The notes beneath the pieces are model-generated. The model was not told where the DNA came from, searched no databases, and was given only the letters and a program-made list of their open reading frames with translations. A stretch of 42,978 nucleotides of DNA, taken from a virus. Both the position numbers and the translations under genes were made by a program. Location of the stretch: positions 1 through 42,978 of IMG/VR virus record IMGVR_UViG_3300046534_000820; one strand, given 5' to 3'. Of the stretch, positions 37,242 through 42,978 are shown piece after piece. How positions within the stretch are numbered: position 1 is the stretch's first letter; each line of letters starts with the position of its first letter.

Positions 37242-39512
37242 ATGAATAAATTAGTCAAGTTCCCGCTAACATCGGGGAAGTTACCAGCTATAAAAAAGGG
37301 TACGGACTGGCGTGAGTACGTCGGTGAAGCGTCAACCCCAATGATCGGCATAATGGTGCCCGAGGGGGTGTTTGTAATCGACGTCGATACACACAAAGGC
37401 GCGTCGGTGGGGGATATTGAAGCCACGCTAGGCCTGGGTGATATTTTCGATTGGGACAGCGCCATATTACAAAATACATTGAACGGGGGGTTACATTTCG
37501 CATTCAATGTACCTCATGGCCTGGACCTACCCAACACCACAAACATTTTAGGGATACCCGGCATTGACTCGCGGTCATCAAACAAGGGTTATATTGCAAC
37601 AGGTCGAGGGTATGAAGACCTGACAATGATCGGACTACTAGAAACCCTGGGCGATCCGCTACCATGCTTACCTGCATTACCCGACGAATTTATCAAGCTA
37701 ATTAAAATGGGTACGTCGCAAGTCGAACCAAGTGACTTGCTATCAATGGTAATAAATGAACCCATTGATTTGACCGACGATGAAGCACGGTTGTATGTCA
37801 GTCAACTTAGTGACGACCATGCTGAAAACCAAGATCATTGGTTGCGCGTAGGTATGGGTATTTATCATCAGTATGAAGGGGGCGAGAAAGGCTGGGAGCT
37901 ATTTAACGAATTTAGTAAACGCAGTCCATCAAACTATGATGAACGCGCCAACCGACGCCGCTGGGAGTCATTCGCAAAGCGAACGGCGTCAGTGCCAATT
38001 ACATTCGCATCGGTGATCACTATGGCCGGTGGGCGCAATGTCGCGCAAGTAGAAAAAGCTAAAAATCTACTTCAACAGATCACCGAGGCCGAAACCCGCG
38101 ACGAAGTCGTTTCACTGTTTAAAGAAGTTGCCGCGCTAAAATTAGACACCGTTGACGAAACCATACTAGTCAAAGCATTTAAAAGCGCGTTTAAGTCGGT
38201 GATCGGTGAAAGTGTAACTGATGCCGATGTTAGACGGATATTAAAACGAAGTCGCCCACGTAAAAAGGCTACTTTTCACGAAGACTATGTGTACCTAACT
38301 AAAACGGCCGAATTTGTTCAACGTGTATGTAAGTCACGAATGAAGCGTGAAGCGTTCAACATGAAACATAATATCGATACACCCCCGGACCAGGACGGCA
38401 ACCCACAACCTGCCGCGGTATTTATCGATGGTATGATCGAAATATTACACACTGGCATGTACGCACCCCAATTTGGCGATTCATTCACATATGACGGTAT
38501 AGACTACCTAAACACATTTAGACCGAACACATTGGAGCGTGTCGATTATAAGTCAGGCGTGGCCGTCGTGGCTGTTAAAAAACACATTGCACACTTACTA
38601 CCATCAGCAAAAGAACAGCGGTTAATTATTAACTATCTCGCACATAACGTACAGTTTGCCGGTGTAAAAATACCGTGGTCAATAATATTGCAGGGTGTCC
38701 AGGGTGACGGCAAATCATTCATATCAGAAATGATGAAGCATGTGCTGGGCGCGTCGAATTGCGCGTCGATAAACGTTGAATCGTTAGACGAAAAGTTTAC
38801 ACCGTGGGCCGAAGGTAATCAGATGGTATTTATTGAAGAACTAAAGCTTGATAATTATAAAAAATACGAAACCTTGAACAAGTTAAAACCGTATATCACA
38901 AACCCTACGGTGTCAGTTCGTCGGATGCGCGAAGACACCTTTGAAGCGATAAACACAACTAATTACTTCGCACTAACCAATTTTAGGGACGCGTTACCTA
39001 TCGACATAAACGATCGACGCTATTGTGTGCTGTTTTCCCAATGGCAAAACAAAGACAAACTCGATACGTTTATGTTAGAAAACGAGGGGTATTACCCACA
39101 ACTGTATAAAACAATGAGAAATGGGGCCGGTGAAATATTGGATTGGTTGCTACGATTGCCAATCGACCCGTGGTTTATGCAAGCCACTACGGCGCCCGAA
39201 ACTGAAGCCAAACGGTCAATGATCGAAATTAGCAAATCTGACGAAAGGATAGTTGTTGAAGATGCGATTGAAGCTTGTGATCGTGCGGACGTTAATGTTG
39301 AGTTTATCAATATAACTGAATTGCAATCCTGGGCGTTGCTTGATCTTGATTTTATGAACACATTCCCTCAAACGAAAAGGTTAAGAATGATACTAATTGA
39401 CCTGGGTTATCATGTGTTGTCAAAACGCGTCAGGAACGATTCAGGGCGACTAATAAAGTTTTATGCTAAAGATTGTAACGCGGACCCGTCAACCTTTCTC
39501 AACAGTCATTAG
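37242..39512 (+). CDS. Primase-polymerase / SF3-like helicase
   Basis: This 756-residue fusion starts with an AEP primase-polymerase: VFVIDVDTH (D47, D49), NGGLHFAF (H85) and GIDSRSSNKGYI (D109/R111). A PriCT-2-like helical linker follows (about residues 180-265, HWLRVGMGIYHQYEGGEKGW). The C-terminal helicase has Walker A LQGVQGDGKSF (about residues 484-492), Walker B MVFIEELK and the sensor/arginine-finger segment FALTNFRDALPIDINDRRY. It primes and unwinds DNA at the origin. The AT-rich iteron region lies immediately downstream. AAGGATG sits before the ATG. Confidence 0.92.
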   Translation: MNKLVKFPLTSGKLPAIKKGTDWREYVGEASTPMIGIMVPEGVFVIDVDTHKGASVGDIEATLGLGDIFDWDSAILQNTLNGGLHFAFNVPHGLDLPNTTNILGIPGIDSRSSNKGYIATGRGYEDLTMIGLLETLGDPLPCLPALPDEFIKLIKMGTSQVEPSDLLSMVINEPIDLTDDEARLYVSQLSDDHAENQDHWLRVGMGIYHQYEGGEKGWELFNEFSKRSPSNYDERANRRRWESFAKRTASVPITFASVITMAGGRNVAQVEKAKNLLQQITEAETRDEVVSLFKEVAALKLDTVDETILVKAFKSAFKSVIGESVTDADVRRILKRSRPRKKATFHEDYVYLTKTAEFVQRVCKSRMKREAFNMKHNIDTPPDQDGNPQPAAVFIDGMIEILHTGMYAPQFGDSFTYDGIDYLNTFRPNTLERVDYKSGVAVVAVKKHIAHLLPSAKEQRLIINYLAHNVQFAGVKIPWSIILQGVQGDGKSFISEMMKHVLGASNCASINVESLDEKFTPWAEGNQMVFIEELKLDNYKKYETLNKLKPYITNPTVSVRRMREDTFEAINTTNYFALTNFRDALPIDINDRRYCVLFSQWQNKDKLDTFMLENEGYYPQLYKTMRNGAGEILDWLLRLPIDPWFMQATTAPETEAKRSMIEISKSDERIVVEDAIEACDRADVNVEFINITELQSWALLDLDFMNTFPQTKRLRMILIDLGYHVLSKRVRNDSGRLIKFYAKDCNADPSTFLNSH

Positions 39513-39865
39513 GCCGTAAATAACGGGGTTCTAAATAGGACCCGCACTGTGATACATTTAGATATTATGAAAATAACAGCCATTTTTAATATCTAATAAA
39601 AATAATTTTATCTAAATAATATCACAATAATTAATTGATTTGGAACACAGAAAAAACCTTATATATTACTTACTTAACTACTAATTATTATCATTATATC
39701 TAAATATCTAAATAAAGATAATATTAGTAGTTATAATTAAATATATAACAAAATGTACAATTTATATACAATATGATGATCTTTTACATATATAAAGGGA
39801 ATACCCCGATCTATTGTGATATTTAGAACAGATATAAACGCATAATAATAAATCGTCTAATGTGG

Positions 39866-39894
39866 TTGACACCTTTTTAAAATTAAATTAATAT
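39866..39894 (+). promoter_or_regulatory. Strong promoter (TTGACA-N17-TAATAT)
   Basis: A consensus -35 (39866-39871) and TAATAT (39889-39894), with a 17-bp spacer, lead into the 39937 gene, the methyltransferase and possibly the late genes. Confidence 0.8.
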
Positions 39895-39899
39895 ACGGT

Positions 39900-39914
39900 T
39901 TAACCAGTGGTTAA
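39900..39914. promoter_or_regulatory. Operator-like palindrome TTAACC-AGT-GGTTAA
   Basis: The perfect 6-bp arms with a 3-bp centre sit at the predicted transcription start of the 39866 promoter. A bound repressor would block initiation or escape. Confidence 0.7.
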
Positions 39915-39936
39915 TATATAACAATAGGAAAACATT

Positions 39937-40179
39937 ATGAAGATTAAATTTTATATTAGTAAGTGCAAAGGGACGTTGCTCGCTGAATACCAGGGTTGTT
40001 TATACCCCTTTGTGATGAATGACGCCAACGTACTAGGGCAATGTTTTAAACTTACCCGTCAGTTTTATGATGATGGTTCGGGATTTATTAGTGGGGACAA
40101 GTATCAAACAGGTCGATTAATTTTGTCTGCCACTATTCCTGATAAAATCCGTCAACGTTTAAGTCATGGGGGTTTGTAA
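39937..40179 (+). CDS. Small hypothetical protein, 80 residues
   Basis: The gene is driven by the strong promoter at 39866. The 80-residue product (MKIKFYISKCKGTLLAEYQG then FKLTRQFYDDGSGFISGDKY) is beta-rich and mildly basic, with three cysteines. No family is recognised. The stop overlaps the next ATG (TAATG), and the two are probably translated together. Confidence 0.6.
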   Translation: MKIKFYISKCKGTLLAEYQGCLYPFVMNDANVLGQCFKLTRQFYDDGSGFISGDKYQTGRLILSATIPDKIRQRLSHGGL

Positions 40180-40358
40180 TGTTTAAACAGGAATCACAGT
40201 GGTTCAAGGGGCTGAAACACGCCGAATCGGTCGGTGTTTTACACGCTAGGAGCGCCCTAGCAATGGGTGAGTATATGGATAATCGCGCGTTTATGTCGGG
40301 TGTTCATGATTACGTTGCCTATCATAATCTTGCATTAGGGGTGCAAAATGGCCAATGA
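40179..40358 (+). CDS. Small hypothetical protein, 59 residues
   Basis: The ATG at 40179 overlaps the previous stop and the gene overlaps the methyltransferase start by 11 bases. The product (MFKQESQWFKGLKHAESVGV, then MGEYMDNRAFMSGVHDYVAY) is helical and looks like a small phage protein whose W-F-x-G-x-x-x-A-E start is common in phages. The function is unknown. Its length and continuous coupling with both neighbours support a real gene. Confidence 0.6.
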   Translation: MFKQESQWFKGLKHAESVGVLHARSALAMGEYMDNRAFMSGVHDYVAYHNLALGVQNGQ

Positions 40359-40842
40359 CACTTGGGCAACACCTAATGAGGTTTTCGACACATTAGACTT
40401 TGAATTTATGTTTGAACTAGATGTTTGCGCCGAGCATTCGACCGCAAAATGTGATCTATATTGGACGGTTGAAGATGATGCGCTTACTACAGATTGGGTA
40501 TCGTTGCGTGGTATGATAGACCGGCCAGGTGACGACCTTTGGTTATGGTGTAACCCACCCTATTCAAAAATTGGGCCGTGGGTTGAAAAGGCGATTGAGG
40601 CGCAACTGGGGGGTGTTGGGGTTGTTATGCTTGTAATGTGCGATCCGTCGGTGAAATGGTTTTCCCGTGCGTTGGAATATTGCTCTGAAGTTAGATACAT
40701 AACAAACGGTCGTTTATCGTTTTTAAATAACGGCGTAAGACAGACGGCCAATAACAAGGGGAGTGTTATTTTTGTATTTAACCCTGTCAAAATAGGCGCG
40801 TGTGAAACAAAGTATATTGATCGGTCAACTTTTGGGGTATGA
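40348..40842 (+). CDS. DNA N-6-adenine methyltransferase (phage Dam family)
   Basis: This 164-residue protein matches the phage N-6-adenine methyltransferase family: WATPNEVFDTLDFEFMFELD near the start (W-x-TP-x-x-x-F-x-x-L), DVCAEHSTAKCDLYW, and the catalytic NPPYSKIGPWVEKA (N69-P-P-Y72). VMLVMCDPSVKWF and NGRLSFLNNG follow. It would methylate adenine, often in GATC, and could protect phage DNA from restriction or mark it for replication. The recognition site cannot be read from the protein. Confidence 0.88.
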   Translation: MANDTWATPNEVFDTLDFEFMFELDVCAEHSTAKCDLYWTVEDDALTTDWVSLRGMIDRPGDDLWLWCNPPYSKIGPWVEKAIEAQLGGVGVVMLVMCDPSVKWFSRALEYCSEVRYITNGRLSFLNNGVRQTANNKGSVIFVFNPVKIGACETKYIDRSTFGV

Positions 40843-40846
40843 TGTT

Positions 40847-40872
40847 TATAGTTGGGTAAATTCCCGACTATA
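40847..40872. other. Hairpin between methyltransferase and late structural genes
   Basis: TATAGTTGGG and CCCGACTATA pair over 10 bases (one G-T) around a TAAATT loop. An A-run follows on the plus strand, so it is not a standard plus-strand terminator. It marks the boundary between the early/middle block and the late block. Confidence 0.55.
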
Positions 40873-40933
40873 AAAGAATATTATAAAATAGGGTTGATCA
40901 TGAAAGCACAATATTTTAAAAAGGGTTAATCAG

Positions 40934-41332
40934 ATGGTTAATTATAAAGAAATAGCCGACGCATCAGCAGGTTATGCAGATTATCAAACTGCATTTAATG
41001 CAATGTCAATAGAATGGACTGCAAATACACTTAAAGACTTGTCACCTAATTTGTTAAAAATGTGGTCTGCAACATTTCCTGACGATTACTTAATATTGCA
41101 CAACGGGACTGATGCTATCAGTCTTTTGGCTATGTCAATGATTAACAGTGAAACCACGCCACTATTTGTGACTGATACCAATATACATTTATTCATCAAT
41201 GCTTTACCGATTACACAAGGTGCAATTGATGGGCTGTATTTCATGGCAACAAAAACAAATAAACTATGGCCTAATTTAAAAGTTGGGCATGTACAGAACG
41301 CAATGCAGAAGCGCGCAGAGGGGGTGATATAA
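40934..41332 (+). CDS. Hypothetical protein at start of late block, 132 residues
   Basis: AAGGG lies 9 bases before the ATG. The 132-residue product is helical in its first half (EIADASAGYADYQTAFNAMS, LKDLSPNLLKMWSATFPDDY) and contains LFVTDTNIHLFINALP. It overlaps the next structural gene by one base (TAATG). The position suggests a virion or assembly protein of the fibre region; no family is recognised. Confidence 0.55.
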   Translation: MVNYKEIADASAGYADYQTAFNAMSIEWTANTLKDLSPNLLKMWSATFPDDYLILHNGTDAISLLAMSMINSETTPLFVTDTNIHLFINALPITQGAIDGLYFMATKTNKLWPNLKVGHVQNAMQKRAEGVI

Positions 41333-41787
41333 TGGCTATATCAACAGGTACAGCGATAGAATTTTTTGGTACTCAGGAAACGCTGGGAACATCTAGCGGG
41401 GCAGTATCAAACGGGGCGTTTAGTGTCGCAGGTGACTTATCAACGTTTACAAATACCGATGATGCAATAAGCGCTAGTGTGACATTACTTGCTAACTTTT
41501 CAGTGGCACCCACTGCAAGCACAGCGCTGAATTTGTTTTTGAGATTGCTAAATGTCGAGGGTACTAATAATAACCCTGTCCCGGACGCTAATTTTCAGCA
41601 TAACTATGTCGGCAACTTTCCACTTAACGATACATCTGGCGCTCAATATATTACATTAGATATTAACCTACCAAACTCTAAAACATCCCAGGAGTATGAG
41701 TTTTATATACAAAATGAATCTGGTCAAACACTCATCGCGGGATGGGATGTTTACGTTACACCGAAGGCCATTGGACCACACGCTTAA
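41332..41787 (+). CDS. Putative virion structural protein, 151 residues
   Basis: This is a beta-sandwich-like protein rich in Ser, Thr, Asn and Ala (AIEFFGTQETLGTSSGAVSN ... AISASVTLLANFSVAPTAST) with late strands QYITLDINLPNS and YEFYIQNESGQTLIAGWDVY. This pattern recurs in small phage structural proteins encoded near fibre genes. No catalytic residues are visible. It directly precedes the LamG-repeat gene. Confidence 0.6.
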   Translation: MAISTGTAIEFFGTQETLGTSSGAVSNGAFSVAGDLSTFTNTDDAISASVTLLANFSVAPTASTALNLFLRLLNVEGTNNNPVPDANFQHNYVGNFPLNDTSGAQYITLDINLPNSKTSQEYEFYIQNESGQTLIAGWDVYVTPKAIGPHA

Positions 41788-41789
41788 AA

Positions 41790-42978
41790 ATGGCTATTAA
41801 GCGGCTACCAAAAAGATACAGTACTGACTTTAAGTATCCAAAGAAAAAGCCAGTGGGCGCTGTTGAGTTAGATTTTAGTAACAGCCTGGCAAATGGTCTG
41901 CATAGCTCGTTTATCTTTTCAGAGTCGGCTGGTTTAAGGTTGGAAAACTTAGTTAATAACTCTAAGAGTGGAGAATTCTTAGGTATAAACGAGGTTATTA
42001 GGCAAGTATCTTCCAATGGGAATAGGTCGCTTTTAACTGACTCTTTACCCGATAGTATAGTAAGACTCGACCCAAGCCCATTTATTGATGTAAACGATAG
42101 TTTTGCTTGGGTTTGTAGATTAAAATTTATATCGGGTAACCAAACGGGCATAATTTTTGGTAACAGAAGCGGCGGCGTTTCTAGTCCACTTCAGTTTATG
42201 AAGCTGACACCTTCAAGGCTTGAATACTATAACGCGACTTCCCCAAGAAATATATTTAACTCTCTTGTACAAAACCAATGGGTTACTGTAGTTTTAAACA
42301 AAAATGGTAATCAGATTGAGTATTTTGTAGACGCAGAAAGCCGAGGTAGTGTAACTGTAGCTACCAGCATGGGTATTAACCCCATAGGATTGGGTGGTGA
42401 CACAACTAACAATGATGAGAGGACGGCGGGTGAGTTTGAGTTTTTCCATTCATATAATAGAGCGCTTACTGGCGCAGAAATACAACGTTTCTCAAGTAAC
42501 CCGTACCAATTAGTAAAACCCAAAAATGCGCCAGTTTATTTTTCACCACAAGCGCCAAGTGGCGGTGTTACCGCAAACGGCGCGTTTACGATACCCCAGT
42601 TAACGATCACAGGGTCCGCAACAGCAACACTACCCCAACCGATCGCTGATGGTGCGTTTACGATACCCCAGTTCACGATCACAGGGTCCGCAAGTGCCGC
42701 GCTACCGCAACCGATCGCCGATGGTGCGTTTACGATACCCCAGTTCACGATCACTGGGTCCGCGACCGCAACACTACCCCAACCAATCGCTGATGGTGCG
42801 TTTACGATACCTCAGTTCACGATCGCAGGGTCCGCGACCGCAACACTACCCCAACCGATCGCCGATGGTGCGTTTACGATACCCCAGTTCACGATCACTG
42901 GGTCGGCGAGCGTCACGCTACCTCAACCGATCGCCGATGGTGCGTTTACAATACCCCAATTTACGATCGCAGGGTCAG
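41790..42978 (+). CDS. LamG-domain protein with 24-residue tandem repeats (5' part; continues at 1-600)
   Basis: The ATG at 41790 lies 3 bases after the upstream stop; no good ribosome site is visible, so reinitiation is likely. A basic N-terminus (MAIKRLPKRYSTDFKYPKKK) leads into a concanavalin-like LamG domain (about residues 30-255: FAWVCRLKFISGNQTGIIFG, QWVTVVLNKNGNQIEYFVD, HSYNRALTGAEIQRFSSNPY). From residue 263 it becomes a chain of 24-residue repeats (GAFTIPQFTITGSATATLPQ). The whole protein, read across the contig junction, is 553 residues. It is probably a receptor- or glycan-binding virion protein with a repeat shaft; binding is inferred from the LamG fold. Confidence 0.8.
   Translation, partial: MAIKRLPKRYSTDFKYPKKKPVGAVELDFSNSLANGLHSSFIFSESAGLRLENLVNNSKSGEFLGINEVIRQVSSNGNRSLLTDSLPDSIVRLDPSPFIDVNDSFAWVCRLKFISGNQTGIIFGNRSGGVSSPLQFMKLTPSRLEYYNATSPRNIFNSLVQNQWVTVVLNKNGNQIEYFVDAESRGSVTVATSMGINPIGLGGDTTNNDERTAGEFEFFHSYNRALTGAEIQRFSSNPYQLVKPKNAPVYFSPQAPSGGVTANGAFTIPQLTITGSATATLPQPIADGAFTIPQFTITGSASAALPQPIADGAFTIPQFTITGSATATLPQPIADGAFTIPQFTIAGSATATLPQPIADGAFTIPQFTITGSASVTLPQPIADGAFTIPQFTIAGS
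42576..42978 (+). repeat. 72-bp tandem repeat array, 5' half
   Basis: Units start at 42576, 42648, 42720, 42792, 42864 and 42936; the last two equal units 13 and 85 across the junction. Neighbouring units differ at a few bases, mainly at codons for Thr/Ala and Ser/Thr choices. Confidence 0.9.
42852..42978. repeat. Terminal overlap, right copy (identical to 1-127)
   Basis: This is the right-hand copy of the closing overlap. Removing one copy leaves a circle of about 42,851 bp with an intact reading frame across the join. Confidence 0.85.

Larger units (their letters stand above)
39513..39936. other. AT-rich iteron region, candidate replication origin
   Basis: This is the longest non-coding stretch. 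It is extremely AT-rich and carries TATCTAAATA at 39609, 39697 and 39705 (the last two overlapping by two bases), TCTAAATA at 39530, and reverse copies ATTTAGATA at 39556 and TATTTAGA at 39820. A near-copy TATCTAATA lies at 39590. Iterons plus a melt-prone region next to the primase-helicase gene fit an origin. The right end holds a promoter and an operator-like palindrome. Confidence 0.55.

Noticed and set aside
40820-40842. Late promoter TTGATC-N15-TATGAT near the end of the methyltransferase gene
   Set aside because: The spacer is too short and the -35 poor; I could not support a specific late promoter before 40934.
42536-42754. Minus-strand repeat frame at the right end
   Set aside because: It is antisense of the same array, and its repeat pattern arises only because the coding repeat is a multiple of three.
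1-42978. CRISPR array, insertion sequence, integrase or rRNA
   Set aside because: No spacer-interrupted repeats, transposase, recombinase or rRNA sequence could be recognised; the tandem repeats have no spacers.

Overview
The window reads as one complete, circularly closing genome of a tailed bacteriophage (siphovirus-type, long flexible tail). The first 127 bases (1-127) are repeated exactly as the last 127 (42852-42978), so the contig closes into a circle of about 42,851 bp. A long reading frame runs in frame across that junction. The exact 127-base overlap looks like an assembler k-mer overlap, not a biological terminal repeat. No integrase, excisionase or CI-type repressor is recognisable, so a virulent or undetermined lifestyle is more likely than a classical temperate one. 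Promoters resemble sigma70 sites (TTGACA/TATAAT type with 17-bp spacers) and ribosome sites are ordinary Shine-Dalgarno sequences. The tail, lysis and Dam-type genes fit a Gram-negative, probably gammaproteobacterial host, but that host call is an inference.

Layout on the circle. (1) The late plus-strand block runs from about 40934 through the junction to 22977. It holds three fibre or adaptor-like structural genes, including a LamG protein with about eleven 24-residue repeats that straddles the contig ends. Next come the small and large terminase, a MuF-like head protein, a DUF4055 portal, scaffold and major capsid protein, with a strong terminator. Head-tail connectors, tail terminator, tail tube, tail chaperones with a likely -1 frameshift, tape measure, tail tip proteins, a gpJ-like protein and a tail fibre follow. 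The block ends with a lysis cassette: membrane/coiled-coil protein, DUF5675 protein, membrane protein and a holin-like protein. (2) The minus-strand replication block (28873 down to 23003) carries a low-complexity protein, a DUF2800 Cas4-like nuclease, a DUF2815 ssDNA-binding protein, a family-B-like DNA polymerase with an N-T-D-G motif C, a VRR-NUC nuclease, an SNF2-type helicase and a 39-residue basic protein. (3) The plus-strand early/accessory block (28972-40842) begins at almost fully overlapping divergent promoters next to a Cro-like regulator. It holds many small genes, a duplicated promoter-operator-leader cassette, a proteasome-like Ntn hydrolase, a cupin-like protein, a TrfB-like regulator, a degenerate tRNA-like element, a primase-polymerase/helicase, an AT-rich iteron region that is the best origin candidate, and a Dam-type methyltransferase.

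How the genes work together. The divergent switch at 28902-28934 would choose between the minus-strand replication operon and the plus-strand early genes. The AEP primase/SF3-like helicase, polymerase, DUF2815 protein, DUF2800 and VRR-NUC nucleases and SNF2 helicase form a replication and recombination set. The late block builds head, tail and lysis functions. The most unusual parts are the repeated promoter/operator/leader units at 29557-30508, the overlapping gene pair that reads one hexanucleotide microsatellite in two frames (7401-7486), the tRNA-like element at 35997-36065, and the repeat-bearing fibre-like gene at the contig ends.
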